DNA of 64,000 nt from Hymenobacter cyanobacteriorum (GCF_022631375.1 NZ_JALBGC010000003.1:868001-932000); one strand, 5' to 3'; positions 1 to 8,692 are shown, numbered from the stretch's first letter. Numbers and translations are program-made. The notes: generated from the sequence alone by a model not told the origin.

Positions 1-432
1 GTCGAAGGTCAGGCGCAGCGTGTCGCCCGACCATTCGTTCACCTGCACGCCTTCGAGGGCATTTTGCAGGCCGCGTCGCCACGCCTCGTCGGGCAGGTAG
101 CGGGTGCCGGGGTAGGGCACGGGGCGCAGGTCGGCCGGGTGGGTGCCCCAGCCCATGTTGGCCCGCAGCAGCCGCCAGCCCTGCCCCGTAACCGTCACGG
201 CAACCTTGGCCGGCAGCGGCCGCAGCGGCACGTAGCGGGCCGAGTCGTAGTGCCAGGCCAGCGGGAAGTCGAGGCGGGTGGTGTAGGTTTTGTTCAGGGC
301 ATTCATCTGCCAGAACAGGCCTGCCGCCAGCAGGCAGGCCGTGATGGCCCGGTAAAAGCTGGGCTCCTGGCCCGCGAAGGGGCGCACGAACCAGCGCAGC
401 AGCCGGCCCGCCCGGGTCAGCGGCCCTTCCAT
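1..432 (-). CDS. CdaR/YbbR-like domain protein, cut off by the window edge
   Basis: The first 144 codons of a gene whose 3' part lies outside the window. The ATG is 3 bp after the yajC stop, so the two genes are very probably one transcript. The product starts with a short basic cytoplasmic stretch, then one hydrophobic segment (about residues 28-43), then an extracytoplasmic part with a motif reading PLPAKVAVTVTGQGW, typical of the repeats in YbbR/CdaR-like proteins of Bacteroidota. In Firmicutes CdaR modulates the diadenylate cyclase CdaA. In Bacteroidota a single-pass YbbR-like protein often follows yajC and precedes coaE. The order DUF1573, yajC, this gene supports the call; the regulatory role is inferred by family only. 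Confidence 0.72.
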   Translation of the reverse strand, partial: MEGPLTRAGRLLRWFVRPFAGQEPSFYRAITACLLAAGLFWQMNALNKTYTTRLDFPLAWHYDSARYVPLRPLPAKVAVTVTGQGWRLLRANMGWGTHPADLRPVPYPGTRYLPDEAWRRGLQNALEGVQVNEWSGDTLRLTFD

Positions 433-435
433 GGC

Positions 436-771
436 TTACGAGGCGATGGCATCACCGCTGGTGGTGCCGGCCACCGCCTTGGTGCCCACCTCACGGGCAA
501 TGGCCGAGCGGTCGAAGCGCAGCTTGGTGCCGCGGTCCACCTCTACCACCACGGTATCGTCCGTCAGGTCAACTACGAGGCCGTGCAGGCCACCGATGGT
601 GACGATGCGCGAGCCTTTGGCCAGGGACTGGCGGAAGGCCTTCGCATCGGCCGTGCGCTTCTGCTGCGGCCGAATCATAAAGAAATACACCACCAAGCCA
701 ATGGCAATCGGAAAAAGCAACTGGGTGTAGCCACCGGCATCGGCAGCTTGCAGCAAAAGGGTCAGAAACAT
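436..771 (-). CDS. yajC: Preprotein translocase subunit YajC
   Basis: A 111-residue protein with one membrane helix (about residues 17-34) followed by the family hallmark IRPQQKR and a small cytoplasmic beta-rich domain (GSRIVTIGGLHG and VEVDRGTKLRFDRSAI). YajC associates with SecDF as an accessory part of the Sec translocon in the inner membrane. Length is normal for the family. It lies 18 bp after the DUF1573 gene and 3 bp before the CdaR-like gene, all on one strand, which suggests a single operon. The start is an ATG. Confidence 0.95.
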   Translation of the reverse strand: MFLTLLLQAADAGGYTQLLFPIAIGLVVYFFMIRPQQKRTADAKAFRQSLAKGSRIVTIGGLHGLVVDLTDDTVVVEVDRGTKLRFDRSAIAREVGTKAVAGTTSGDAIAS

Positions 772-789
772 GATGCGAAAGTAAAAGGC

Positions 790-1305
790 TTACAGGGGTT
801 TGTTGGCAGCACCGGCCGCATCCAGCACGTTGCCCTTGATAGCAATGGTCGTGATGTTGGGCTGGGTGTTGGCCCGCACCGCCACCTGCTTGTTGATGAT
901 GCCGTGCTTGCCGCGGCTGTCGAACTGCACTTCCATGGTGCCCTGTGCGCCGGGTGCCACGGGCTCTTTGGTCCAGCTGGGCGTGGTGCAGCCGCAGGAG
1001 GCTGTGGCGTCTTCAATCAGCAGCGGCGACTTGCCGGTATTGGTAAAGGTGAAGGTATGGCGCACCTTGGTATCAGCCTTGATGTCGCCAAAATCGAATT
1101 CCGACTCGGTGAATTTCATCACTGGCGCGTTGGGGTTGGGCGCTTCGTTCTCGCTCACCACGTTGGGGTTGTCCACGGTGGGGTTAGCGGTGTCGTTGGT
1201 TACGGTGGCCCCGGCGTTCACACCTTCAACGCCGGCTTCGGCGGCTTTGTCGCGGTTGCAGGCTGCCAGAGAAAGCGCGGCGGCCAGAATCAGGTATTGT
1301 TTCAT
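790..1305 (-). CDS. DUF1573 domain lipoprotein
   Basis: A 171-residue protein with a lipoprotein signal peptide (lipobox LAAC, Cys16), an Asn/Pro-rich spacer and then one DUF1573 domain (about residues 65-160). That domain has an Ig-like fold; visible hallmarks are FDFGDIKADTKV, FTNTGKSPL and the ASCGC-T motif. Its exact role is unknown; the family is abundant in Bacteroidota and sits in the cell envelope. It lies directly upstream of yajC, a common arrangement in this phylum. A long inverted repeat separates it from the isocitrate dehydrogenase gene, so it probably has its own promoter. Confidence 0.9.
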   Translation of the reverse strand: MKQYLILAAALSLAACNRDKAAEAGVEGVNAGATVTNDTANPTVDNPNVVSENEAPNPNAPVMKFTESEFDFGDIKADTKVRHTFTFTNTGKSPLLIEDATASCGCTTPSWTKEPVAPGAQGTMEVQFDSRGKHGIINKQVAVRANTQPNITTIAIKGNVLDAAGAANKPL

Positions 1306-1330
1306 AATGAGTTGATGGTCGTTTTTTCGT

Positions 1331-1417
1331 CTGTCATCCTGAGCTTGCGAAGGACCTTATCACGTCAGGACACTTGTTCATTCGTGATAAGGTCCTTCGC
1401 TGCGCTCAGGATGACAG
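1331..1417. repeat. Dispersed inverted repeat, CTGTCATCC variant
   Basis: The arms CTGTCATCCTGAGC and GCTCAGGATGACAG frame inner arms that also pair (GAAGGACCTTATCACG with CGTGATAAGGTCCTTC). It lies between the isocitrate dehydrogenase stop and the DUF1573 start. It has the same architecture as the copies at 25549 and 46951. Confidence 0.85.
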
Positions 1418-1438
1418 CCGGTGTACGGCCAGATAAAA

Positions 1439-2437
1439 TTACAGCTTGGCGATAATGCTCTGGGCGAACTGGCTGGTGCTGGCTTTGCCGCCGAGGTCGC
1501 CGGTGCATTCTTCCTGGTTCATCAGAGTCGCTTCCAGGGCTTTGTCAATTTGCTCGGCCTTGGCGTGCTCGCCGATGTGGTGCAGCATCATAATGGCCGA
1601 GCGGAGCAGGGCGGTGGGGTTGGCTTTGCCCTGACCGGCAATGTCAGGGGCCGAGCCGTGCACGGCTTCGAAGATGGCCATGTTGTCGCCGATGTTGGCA
1701 CCGGCCACCACGCCCAGGCCGCCCACGAGGCCGGCGCAGAGGTCGGATAGCAGGTCGCCAAACAGGTTGGTGGTCACAATCACGTCGAACTGCTCGGGCT
1801 TGTTCACGAGCTGCATGCACATGTTGTCGATGATTTTATCCTCGAACACAATCTCCGGAAACTCCAAGCTGGCTTCTTTGCAGGCGTTGAGCATCAGCGT
1901 GCCGGCCATCTTGATGATGTTGGCTTTGTGGGCCAGCGTCACCTTTTTGCGGCCGTGCTTGGCGGCGTAGGCGAAGGCCGCGCGGCAGATTTTGCGCGAG
2001 CCTTCCACTGTCACGCGAGCAATGGCATCGGCGATGCCGAGGCGCTCGTCCCACATTTCCAGGCCCGAGTACAGACCCTCGGTGTTTTCGCGAAACAGCA
2101 CCAAATCAATGCCTTCGTAGCGGGTATGAATGCCGGCCGTGGTTTTGCTGGGCCGTACGTTCTGGTAGAGGTCGTACTTCTGGCGCAGCGTTACGTTGAT
2201 GCTGCGGAAGCCTTTGCCGACCGGCGTGGTAATCGGACCTTTGAGGGCCACCTTATTCTTTTCCAGCGACTTGAGCAAGGCGTTCGGAATCAGCTCGCCC
2301 GATTGGTCGAACGTGGTCTGGCCCGCGTTCTGCTCTTCCCACTGCACGGGCACCTGCGCCGCCGCGAAAATATCGGTTACTGCTTTCGTGATTTCGGGGC
2401 CTATGCCATCGCCGGGAATAAGGGTTACTACGTGCAT
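1439..2437 (-). CDS. NAD-type isocitrate dehydrogenase (isocitrate/isopropylmalate dehydrogenase family)
   Basis: A 332-residue member of the beta-decarboxylating dehydrogenase family. Visible hallmarks are [10 protein letters not shown] at the N-terminus, [16 protein letters not shown] and YQNVRPSK for substrate binding, [11 protein letters not shown], and the C-terminal [19 protein letters not shown] and [15 protein letters not shown]. The short length and SINVTLR motif match the NAD-linked isocitrate dehydrogenases rather than the 416-residue NADP enzyme or LeuB. The role would be oxidation of isocitrate to 2-oxoglutarate in the citric acid cycle. A homoisocitrate- or isopropylmalate-type activity cannot be ruled out by eye. 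Inverted repeats lie on both sides, so the gene is likely its own transcription unit. Confidence 0.88.
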   Translation of the reverse strand: MHVVTLIPGDGIGPEITKAVTDIFAAAQVPVQWEEQNAGQTTFDQSGELIPNALLKSLEKNKVALKGPITTPVGKGFRSINVTLRQKYDLYQNVRPSKTTAGIHTRYEGIDLVLFRENTEGLYSGLEMWDERLGIADAIARVTVEGSRKICRAAFAYAAKHGRKKVTLAHKANIIKMAGTLMLNACKEASLEFPEIVFEDKIIDNMCMQLVNKPEQFDVIVTTNLFGDLLSDLCAGLVGGLGVVAGANIGDNMAIFEAVHGSAPDIAGQGKANPTALLRSAIMMLHHIGEHAKAEQIDKALEATLMNQEECTGDLGGKASTSQFAQSIIAKL

Positions 2438-2475
2438 CGTATCGGGTAATAAATGACTGGATGAGAAAGCAAAGA

Positions 2476-2539
2476 ACGGAATGAGAGAATGAGCGAGGGC
2501 TGAATTTTCATCGGCCGTTCACCCATTCTCCCATTCCGT
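2476..2539. repeat. Unique-sequence inverted repeat upstream of isocitrate dehydrogenase
   Basis: The arm ACGGAATGAGAGAATGAG pairs with CCCATTCTCCCATTCCGT with two mismatches. It belongs to neither of the two recurring repeat families in the window but has the same hairpin layout. It lies between the YtxH gene stop and the dehydrogenase start, so it may act as a terminator or mRNA end for the YtxH gene. Confidence 0.7.
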
Positions 2540-2566
2540 CAAGCACTTAGACACCCGTAAAAAAAA

Positions 2567-2878
2567 TTAAGCGCCCTTGCGGGAATTGATTTGGTTGATG
2601 AGTTGGTCAACATCGCCGAGTAGCTGCTCGGCCTTGGATTTGGCATCGGAAATCACGCGCTGGCCTTCGCTTTTGGCGGAAGACTGGCCGGTGGCTTCGC
2701 GGCTGGTCACGAGGCTGTCGGTGAGGTCGGCGAGTACCGAGCGGTACTTTTCGAGCTGGTAGCTGAGCCAGGAGCGGGTTTCGGTGCCGGGTTCGGGGGC
2801 ATAGAGCAAGCCAAGGGCTGCGCCGGTGAGGGCGCCGCCCGCGAAGCACAGGATGCCGGTGGTGGTTTTGCTAGCCAT
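2567..2878 (-). CDS. YtxH domain-containing small membrane protein
   Basis: A 103-residue protein with an N-terminal Gly/Ala-rich membrane segment (FAGGALTGAALGLLYAPEPG), the signature of YtxH/GvpP-like proteins, then a helical charged tail of about 70 residues ending in NQINSRKGA. Members are usually linked to general stress or envelope maintenance; the molecular function is not known. It lies downstream of nusB on the same strand, a conserved neighbour relation in the Cytophagales. The stop is preceded by an A-rich stretch. Confidence 0.85.
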   Translation of the reverse strand: MASKTTTGILCFAGGALTGAALGLLYAPEPGTETRSWLSYQLEKYRSVLADLTDSLVTSREATGQSSAKSEGQRVISDAKSKAEQLLGDVDQLINQINSRKGA

Positions 2879-2966
2879 GGTCGTCGGAGTGGGGAAAATT
2901 GGGTGAGAGTGTTTTCAGAGCTGCGTACGCAGAAACGCGGCCGTAGATGCAAAAGTGGCCAATCTG

Positions 2967-3066
2967 AACGTCACGCAGAGCGCAGCGAAGCGTCTTGCGT
3001 GCAATAGTAATAATTACTTGTTGCAACGAAGCGGGCAAGATGCTTCGCTGCGCTCTGCATGACGTT
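2967..3066. repeat. Dispersed inverted repeat, AACGTCA variant
   Basis: The outer arms AACGTCACGCAGAGCGCAGC and GCTGCGCTCTGCATGACGTT pair with one mismatch. The spacer is AT-rich. It is located between nusB and the YtxH gene. Confidence 0.85.
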
Positions 3067-3092
3067 CCGGTTAACCTTAACCAGCAAGTCGC

Positions 3093-4289
3093 TTACTGGT
3101 TGTCCAGCAGGCCGCGGCCCGATTTGCGAATGTCGCCGCTGGCGGCCAAATCCGTCGCCAGCTTGTCCAGAATGCCGTTAACAAATTGTTTGCTCTTCGG
3201 CGTGCTGTAGAGCTTGCTGATTTCAATGTACTCGTTGATAGTGACTTTTACCGGGATGCCGCGGAAAAGCTGCATCTCGGTAAGGGCCATTTTCAGGATG
3301 ATTTTGTCGAGCAGGGCCACGCGCTCCACGTCCCAGTTCTGCACCGAGCCGGCGATGAGCTTCTCCATCTTGTCGTCCTCGATGAGCGTTTGCTTATAAA
3401 GGGTTTCGGCAAACTCGCGGTCGTCGGCCCAGTTGGCCGAAAGGTTCATCAGCTCCTGCTTCTCATCCGCACTGTAGGGCAGCATCTTGAGCGTTTTCAG
3501 CACCAGGTTGCGCACGATGGGCCGGTTTTCTTCCCAGTTCAAGTCGTCTGATTCGAGCTGGCGGGGCAGGGCCTCACCTTTGAAAACGAAGTCCTTGTAG
3601 ATGTGACGCAGGATTTCGAGGTCCGTATCGTAGTCCATTTCGGGCTGGTCGATGTCCTTGCCGCTGAGGTAAGCCAGCATGGTTTCGTCGGCTTTCATTT
3701 CTTCCCAGGCGGCGCGCAGGGCTTCCACTTCTTCGGAGCCTTCCCAGGCCAGCTTACGCCGGATGGTCTGGCTCTGCAACTGCTCGTTAGCCATCAGCTT
3801 GGCAATGGCCTTGTTCTTATGCAGGCGGGTCGCGTCCAAGGCATCCTCGCGCGGGCCGAGGCGGCGGCGCTCCTCGCGGCTCTGCTCTTCCTCAATCACG
3901 CCGAGCAGGGCGGCGGGCAGGTTCAGGAGGTGCAGGTACTGGTCGTGGATGCTTTCGGCGCCCACCAACAGCTGCCCGCCGTAAAAATCAGCGTCCTTCT
4001 TCACCTGGTTCTGGAAGGAGTTGATGGCGTCGGTCACAGCCTTGTCCACGGCTTTATCATCCGTTTTCTCGGGCGTGATACCGGTGCGGTACCAATCGCG
4101 CAGCTGGGCTTCACCCATCTTGCGCTGGCCTTCCAATTGGCGACGGTCGGGGGCCTCTTTGGCCGTCAGGTCGGGCTCGAAAGCAGCCGCGATGCGGTCC
4201 TGTGCCAGCATCAAATCAGCTCCCACCGCCTGGTGGTAGGAGTAGAGCGACTGCATGACTTTGATACGGAGGAGGCGGCGATTTAACAT
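3093..4289 (-). CDS. nusB: Transcription antitermination factor NusB, long Bacteroidota form
   Basis: A 398-residue protein starting MLNRRLLRIKVMQSLYSY, the usual beginning of NusB. The NusB RNA-binding fold is completed in the C-terminal part (about residues 225-375), with VQNWDVERVALLDKIILKMALTEM and INEYIEISKLYSTPKSKQFVNGILDKL. Typical proteobacterial NusB has about 140 residues; here a charged helical insertion of about 200 residues separates the first helix from the core, as usual in Bacteroidota. NusB with NusE binds boxA RNA and prevents termination in rRNA operons. A longer in-frame start exists 66 bp upstream, but that stretch lies inside an inverted repeat, so the ATG at 4289 is preferred. 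Confidence 0.92.
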   Translation of the reverse strand: MLNRRLLRIKVMQSLYSYHQAVGADLMLAQDRIAAAFEPDLTAKEAPDRRQLEGQRKMGEAQLRDWYRTGITPEKTDDKAVDKAVTDAINSFQNQVKKDADFYGGQLLVGAESIHDQYLHLLNLPAALLGVIEEEQSREERRRLGPREDALDATRLHKNKAIAKLMANEQLQSQTIRRKLAWEGSEEVEALRAAWEEMKADETMLAYLSGKDIDQPEMDYDTDLEILRHIYKDFVFKGEALPRQLESDDLNWEENRPIVRNLVLKTLKMLPYSADEKQELMNLSANWADDREFAETLYKQTLIEDDKMEKLIAGSVQNWDVERVALLDKIILKMALTEMQLFRGIPVKVTINEYIEISKLYSTPKSKQFVNGILDKLATDLAASGDIRKSGRGLLDNQ

Positions 4290-4294
4290 AAAGG

Positions 4295-4401
4295 GTTGAG
4301 TTTTGAATGTTGAGGGTTGAGTTGAAAGCTGAAGATTAAGTTGGCAAACCAACACTGCGCTGGAAACCTGTCAACTCAACCCTCAACATTCAAAACTCAA
4401 C
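4295..4401. repeat. Perfect inverted repeat with 31-bp arms between nusB and leucine dehydrogenase
   Basis: The left arm 4295-4325 begins GTTGAGTTTTGAATG and the right arm 4371-4401 ends CATTCAAAACTCAAC. All 31 pairs match, with a 45-bp spacer. The sequence is purine-skewed and unlike the two recurring repeat families. It ends 7 bp from the dehydrogenase stop and begins 6 bp from the nusB ATG, filling the whole gap. Confidence 0.9.
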
Positions 4402-4407
4402 ACTCCT

Positions 4408-5499
4408 TTAGTACGTCGACTTCACCCGGCCCACGTTGGCGATGCGCTCCTTGGCCTGCCGGATGGCGGCGGCCTGCGGGTGCGTGCCTTCTTCTTCGGC
4501 CTTGGCCAACACCTGGAGGGTGAAATCGTAAATTTTTTCGGTCTGGGTGAGGGCGCCTTGGCGGCTGCCGCCGGTCACTTCGGAGTACACGTTGATGAGA
4601 CCACCGGCGTTGATGAGAAAGTCGGGGGCGTACACAATGCCGCGGCGCACGAGCTCGGGGCCGTGCTGGTTTTCTACTTTCAGCTGATTGTTGGCGCAGC
4701 CGGCCACCACGCGGGCCTTCAGGCGCGGAATGGTGTCGTCGTTGAGCGTGGCACCCAGCGCACAGGGCGAGTAGATGTCCATCTCCTGGTCATAAATCTC
4801 GTCGAGTCCCACGGCAGTGGCGCCGAAGCGGTTGGCCGCATCGAGGGCGCGGTCTTCATAGTAATCGGTCACGATGAGCTTCGCGCCTTCTTTCTGCAAA
4901 TGCTCCAGCAGGTAGGTGCCCACGTGGCCCGTGCCCTGCACGCCGATGCGCTTGCCGGCCAAGCTTTCGGAACCGAAGGCTTTTTTGGCGGCAGCTTTCA
5001 TGCCCATGTACACGCCGTAGGCCGTCACAGGCGACGGGTCGCCCGAGCCGCCCATGCTCTCGGGCAGGCCGGCTACGTGCTTGGTTTCCATGCGGATGTA
5101 TTCCATGTCCTTGGTGGTCATGTTCACATCTTCAGCCGTGATGTACTTGCCGTTCAGGTTCTTCACGAAGCGGCCGAACTTGCGCAGCAGGGCTTCGGTC
5201 TTCAGCGTGGCGGCGTCGCCAATGATGACGGCCTTGCCGCCGCCCAGGTTCAGGCCCGAGATGGCGGCCTTGTAGGTCATGCCGCGCGAGAGGCGCAACA
5301 CGTCGTTTAGGGCCTCAGCATCGGAGGCGTAGTGCCACATGCGCGTACCTCCGAGGGCCGGGCCGAGCACGGTGTTGTGGATGCCGATGATGGCCTTGAG
5401 GCCGGTTTCGTGGTCGTGGCAATACACGACCTGCTCGTGCTGATGCTCGGCAATCTGGCCGAAAATCGACTCGGGGGCGATAATCTGGGTTTCAATCAT
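4408..5499 (-). CDS. Leu/Glu/Phe/Val dehydrogenase family protein, probably leucine dehydrogenase
   Basis: A 363-residue member of the amino-acid dehydrogenase superfamily that interconverts branched-chain amino acids and 2-oxo acids with NAD(H). The glycine-rich substrate site [10 protein letters not shown], the catalytic pair Lys77 ([10 protein letters not shown]) and Lys89 (LGGGKAVI), and the NAD fold motif [12 protein letters not shown] (about residues 186-197) are all visible. The length (about 360) and the motif [13 protein letters not shown] fit leucine/valine dehydrogenases better than hexameric glutamate dehydrogenase (about 450). The gene is divergent from the ABC exporter at 5.8 kb across a shared inverted repeat, and a second repeat separates it from nusB. 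Confidence 0.88.
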   Translation of the reverse strand: MIETQIIAPESIFGQIAEHQHEQVVYCHDHETGLKAIIGIHNTVLGPALGGTRMWHYASDAEALNDVLRLSRGMTYKAAISGLNLGGGKAVIIGDAATLKTEALLRKFGRFVKNLNGKYITAEDVNMTTKDMEYIRMETKHVAGLPESMGGSGDPSPVTAYGVYMGMKAAAKKAFGSESLAGKRIGVQGTGHVGTYLLEHLQKEGAKLIVTDYYEDRALDAANRFGATAVGLDEIYDQEMDIYSPCALGATLNDDTIPRLKARVVAGCANNQLKVENQHGPELVRRGIVYAPDFLINAGGLINVYSEVTGGSRQGALTQTEKIYDFTLQVLAKAEEEGTHPQAAAIRQAKERIANVGRVKSTY

Positions 5500-5589
5500 G
5501 GGATGGAGATTGAGGATGTGGGAATTTGGGGAGGGTTGGGAATAGTGCGGCGTAACTTTGTTGGGTCTTTGGGCTTGTACGAAAATTCA

Positions 5590-5683
5590 GAACGTCATGC
5601 TGAGCTTGCCGAAGCATCTCTACCGCGTAAGTGAATAATTACTACTGCGGTAGAGATGCTTCGGCAAGCTCAGCATGACGTTC
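5590..5683. repeat. Dispersed inverted repeat, GAACGTCATGC family, between divergent genes
   Basis: The arms start GAACGTCATGCTGAGCTTGC and mirror at the other end as GCAAGCTCAGCATGACGTTC, pairing without a mismatch through the CTACCGCG/CGCGGTAG inner part; the spacer is TAAGTGAATAATTACTACTG-like. Unlike most copies, it lies between two divergent gene starts rather than at a gene end. Confidence 0.9.
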
Positions 5684-5761
5684 GAATTGACCATTGACTT
5701 TACGTTTCAGGCCGCAAAAGTACCGCTATTTTCCCGAACCGGCCCCTTTTCCATCCTGCCC

Positions 5762-7546
5762 GTGCGCGCATTATCCGCCGTTAACCCGTTCATCTTCCGC
5801 TACAAGTGGCATTTCCTCGCCGGGGTGCTGTTCGTGGCCCTGAGCACGCTGCTGGCTATTTTTCCGGCCCAGCTGGTGCGCTACGCCTTCGACCTGGTGA
5901 ACGAAGGCATCGACCTCTACCACCTCTACGCCGGTACCGAAGCCCAGAAAGGCGTGTACCAGCTATTTGGGCGCAACGTGCTGTTCTATGGTGTGCTCAT
6001 TATTGCGCTGGCGCTGGGGCGCGGCATCTTCCTGTTCTTCATGCGCCAGACGCTGATTGTGATGTCGCGCCACATCGAGAACGACCAGAAGAACCAGATT
6101 TACCAGCACTACCAGTCGCTGCCGCTCAGCTTCTACCGCCGCCACAGCACCGGCGACCTGATGTCGCGCATCTCGGAGGACGTAAGCCGCGTGCGGATGT
6201 ACCTCGGGCCGGCCATTATGTATTTCCTGCAGCTGGTGCTGCTGTTCCTGCTCATCGTGCCGCTCATGCTCATGGTGAACGTGAAGCTGACGCTTTACAC
6301 GCTGCTGCCGCTGCCCATTCTGTCGGTTAGCATCTTCTACGTCAATAACTTGATTGAGCGAAAGTCGGATGAAATCCAGCGGGCGCTGTCGGGTATGACC
6401 ACTTTTGTGCAGGAGGCTTTCTCGGGCATTCGGGTCTTGAAGTCCTTCGTGCGCGAAGCCGATTCGCACGCGCAGTTCTCGGCTGCTAGTAATGAATACA
6501 AGGAAAAGTCGCTGAGCCTGAACTTCGTGAATTCGCTATTTTTCCCGCTTATCCTGTTTCTCATAGGCTTGAGCACGCTCATTACGGTGTGGGTGGGTGG
6601 CCAGGAGGTTATTCGCGGCACCATCACCACGGGCACCATCGCGGAGTTTCTGATTTACGTGAACCTGCTTACCTGGCCGGTCACGGCGCTGGGCTGGACC
6701 TCCTCGCTGGTGCAGCGGGCCGAAGCCTCGCAGGCCCGCATCAACGAGTTCCTCGACCAGAAAACGGACATCATCTCGCGTCAGAACGTGGAGCGCGAGC
6801 TGGCCGGCGATATCGTATTTGAGAACGTGTCGTTCACCTACCCCGATACCGGCATTCAGGCCCTGAAAAACGTGAGTTTCCGCGTAAAGCCGGGCCAGAC
6901 GCTGGCCGTGATTGGCAATACCGGCTCGGGCAAAAGCACCGTGGCCGCGCTGCTATGTCGCCTCTATGATGTGACCGGTGGCGACATTAAAATAGACGGT
7001 ACCGACGTGCGCGACTACTCGCTGCGCGCGCTGCGCGGCCAGATTGGCTACGTGCCGCAGGACGTATTCCTGTTCTCCGACACCATCCGCAACAACATCA
7101 ACTTTGGCATTGACGAACCCGAAGAAGCCCGGATGTTGCAAGCTGCCAAGGATGCCGATGTGTACGAAAACATTCTCGCCTTCCCCGAAGGCTTCGATAC
7201 CAAAGTGGGCGAGCGCGGCATCACGCTCTCGGGCGGCCAGAAGCAGCGCGTGAGTATGGCCCGGGCGCTGGTGAAAGAACCCAAAATCCTGATTCTGGAC
7301 GACTCGCTCTCGGCTGTGGATACCAAGACGGAGAATGCCATTCTGGGCAGCCTGCAGCGTATTATGGCCGCCCGCACCAGCCTCATTATTTCGCACCGGG
7401 TGAGTTCGGTGAAGCTGGCCGATGAAATCCTGGTGCTCGACGACGGCATCATAGTGCAGCACGGCACCCACGATGCGCTCATGGCTGACGCGGCGGGGCT
7501 ATACAAAGCGCTGTACGACCGGCAGCTGCAAACCGAAGAGGCGTAA
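5762..7546 (+). CDS. ABC exporter half-transporter (transmembrane domain fused to ATPase)
   Basis: A 594-residue type I ABC exporter. Six membrane helices occupy about residues 20-310; the nucleotide-binding domain follows with Walker A GNTGSGKST (residue 385), signature LSGGQKQR (residue 489) and Walker B ILILDDSLSAVDT, where Asp replaces the usual catalytic Glu. The substrate (lipid, drug or peptide) cannot be told from sequence. The start chosen is a GTG reading VRALSAVNPFIFRYKW, matching typical starts of this group; an upstream ATG in frame lies inside the inverted repeat and is unlikely. An Asp in the Glu position often means a degenerate ATPase site, which would need a partner subunit; the second half-transporter at 11.4 kb has a normal Glu and could be that partner. 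Confidence 0.9.
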   Translation: MRALSAVNPFIFRYKWHFLAGVLFVALSTLLAIFPAQLVRYAFDLVNEGIDLYHLYAGTEAQKGVYQLFGRNVLFYGVLIIALALGRGIFLFFMRQTLIVMSRHIENDQKNQIYQHYQSLPLSFYRRHSTGDLMSRISEDVSRVRMYLGPAIMYFLQLVLLFLLIVPLMLMVNVKLTLYTLLPLPILSVSIFYVNNLIERKSDEIQRALSGMTTFVQEAFSGIRVLKSFVREADSHAQFSAASNEYKEKSLSLNFVNSLFFPLILFLIGLSTLITVWVGGQEVIRGTITTGTIAEFLIYVNLLTWPVTALGWTSSLVQRAEASQARINEFLDQKTDIISRQNVERELAGDIVFENVSFTYPDTGIQALKNVSFRVKPGQTLAVIGNTGSGKSTVAALLCRLYDVTGGDIKIDGTDVRDYSLRALRGQIGYVPQDVFLFSDTIRNNINFGIDEPEEARMLQAAKDADVYENILAFPEGFDTKVGERGITLSGGQKQRVSMARALVKEPKILILDDSLSAVDTKTENAILGSLQRIMAARTSLIISHRVSSVKLADEILVLDDGIIVQHGTHDALMADAAGLYKALYDRQLQTEEA

Positions 7547-7547
7547 G

Positions 7548-7612
7548 GTAGCGCGGACTTTGTGAGTCCGCGAATTTGATTAACCCGCTCGCGGACTAAA
7601 AGTCCGCGCTAC
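7548..7612. repeat. GTAGCG-GGACT inverted repeat between ABC exporter and VOC gene
   Basis: The outer arms GTAGCGCGGACTT and AGTCCGCGCTAC pair, and an inner pair GAGTCCGCGA/CTCGCGGACT gives a nested hairpin. It is related to the copies at 31299 and 32898. It starts 2 bp after the ABC exporter stop. Confidence 0.85.
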
Positions 7613-7619
7613 TGCTCTC

Positions 7620-8012
7620 ATGAACCAACGAATCGCCCACGTCACCCTAATCGTTCGCGATTACGACGAAACCATTGCCTTCTATACCAACGTGCTGGGC
7701 TTCAGCCTTGCCTCTGACCTGGACATGGGCAGCGGCAAGCGCTGGGTGGTGGTAGCGCCGCCCGGTCCCGCCGGCTGCAGCCTGCTGCTGGCCGAAGCCA
7801 AAACCGACGAGGAAAAGCAGGCCGTGGGCCGGCAGGGCGCCGGTCGGGTGTGGCTGTTTCTGCACACCGACGATTTTTGGCGCGACTACCCAGTGCTGCA
7901 AAGCCGCGGCCTGCGCTTCCTCGAAACGCCACGCTCCGAAGTGTATGGGCACGTGGCCGTTTTTGAAGACCTGTACGGCAACAAATGGGACCTGCTGGAA
8001 CCGCTGCAATAA
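7620..8012 (+). CDS. VOC family protein (glyoxalase/bleomycin resistance fold)
   Basis: A 130-residue single-domain protein with the paired beta-alpha-beta-beta-beta pattern of the vicinal oxygen chelate superfamily. It begins with RIAHVTLIVRDYDETIAFY and ends with the metal-side motif HVAVFEDLYGNKWDLLEP. His9 and the late Glu in FEDLYGN are the expected metal ligands. Such proteins include glyoxalase I, dioxygenases and antibiotic-binding proteins; this sequence does not decide between them. A strong terminator follows directly. A GTAGCG-type repeat separates it from the ABC gene. Confidence 0.85.
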   Translation: MNQRIAHVTLIVRDYDETIAFYTNVLGFSLASDLDMGSGKRWVVVAPPGPAGCSLLLAEAKTDEEKQAVGRQGAGRVWLFLHTDDFWRDYPVLQSRGLRFLETPRSEVYGHVAVFEDLYGNKWDLLEPLQ

Positions 8013-8019
8013 TTTGAAT

Positions 8020-8060
8020 AAAAAAAGACCCGTTACGATAAGCGTAACGGGTCTTTTTTT
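8020..8060. terminator. Bidirectional rho-independent terminator
   Basis: A perfect stem GACCCGTTACG/CGTAACGGGTC with a 5-nt loop (ATAAG), A-tract on the left and T-tract on the right. It lies between the convergent VOC gene and the small secreted protein gene, so it can serve both. Confidence 0.93.
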
Positions 8061-8074
8061 ATTCAGTAACAGGC

Positions 8075-8551
8075 TTACTGCCCAATCATCACGCGGCGCA
8101 TACCTGTTTTCTCATAGGCGGTGCAGCGCACGATGTAGGTGCCGGCTGGCAGCTGGCCCACGTTGAGAACGGCCGGCGTCTGGCCGTTCATCATGGTGTA
8201 GGTAAGCACCGGTCGGCCGCCGCCATCGGATACTTCGACGCGGGTCGGGCCGGGGTTGTCGGTTTTCACGGTGAGCTTGCCGCCCACGGCTTCAGCTTTT
8301 ACCTTGATGGCGTTGGGGTTGGCGGCCGGTGTTTCGGGCGCGGGGGCAATTTTGGAGGTGCTGGCCGCGTCGGCAGGCGCGGCGGCAATGGGGGCAGGCG
8401 CTACGGCCCCGTTGGGCAAAATGGCTTCTTCTTTGGCAGGTGCGGCGGGCGTGGCGGCGGTGGGGGCCGGCGTGGCCGAAGCCGGGGTTTGGGCGTGCGC
8501 AGCTACCGAAGCTAAGGCGCTGGCCACTACAAGTAGTAATATCTTTTTCAT
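8075..8551 (-). CDS. Small secreted protein with T9SS-like C-terminal beta domain
   Basis: A 158-residue protein with a clear signal peptide (MKKILLLVVASALASVAAHAQ), an Ala/Pro/Thr-rich linker of about 60 residues, and a C-terminal domain containing KLTVKTDNPGPTRVEVSDGG and LPAGTYIVRC. The last part resembles the T9SS type A sorting domain, which directs cargo through the Por/Gld secretion pore to the cell surface, although the usual final Lys/Arg is replaced by MIGQ. No enzymatic domain is present. The ATG at 8551 is chosen because a signal peptide begins there; longer in-frame starts add an unlikely leader. It converges with the VOC gene at a shared terminator. Confidence 0.72.
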   Translation of the reverse strand: MKKILLLVVASALASVAAHAQTPASATPAPTAATPAAPAKEEAILPNGAVAPAPIAAAPADAASTSKIAPAPETPAANPNAIKVKAEAVGGKLTVKTDNPGPTRVEVSDGGGRPVLTYTMMNGQTPAVLNVGQLPAGTYIVRCTAYEKTGMRRVMIGQ

Positions 8552-8692
8552 AACTAGGATACGAATGAGAAGAGGTAAAATTGCTTCCGTAAAGCTAAGC
8601 AATTCTGGGGCCGCTTCCGGCAAATTCGCCGGGCCGGGCGCGGCTGAGGGTGAGAAAAACACCGGCTTTTGAAAACTTTATTTGCCCCTGGC

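Noticed and set aside
5590..5683. Long inverted repeats as ends of insertion sequences
   Set aside because: No transposase lies between or beside any copy, the two arms are within 140 bp of each other, and no target-site duplication is evident.
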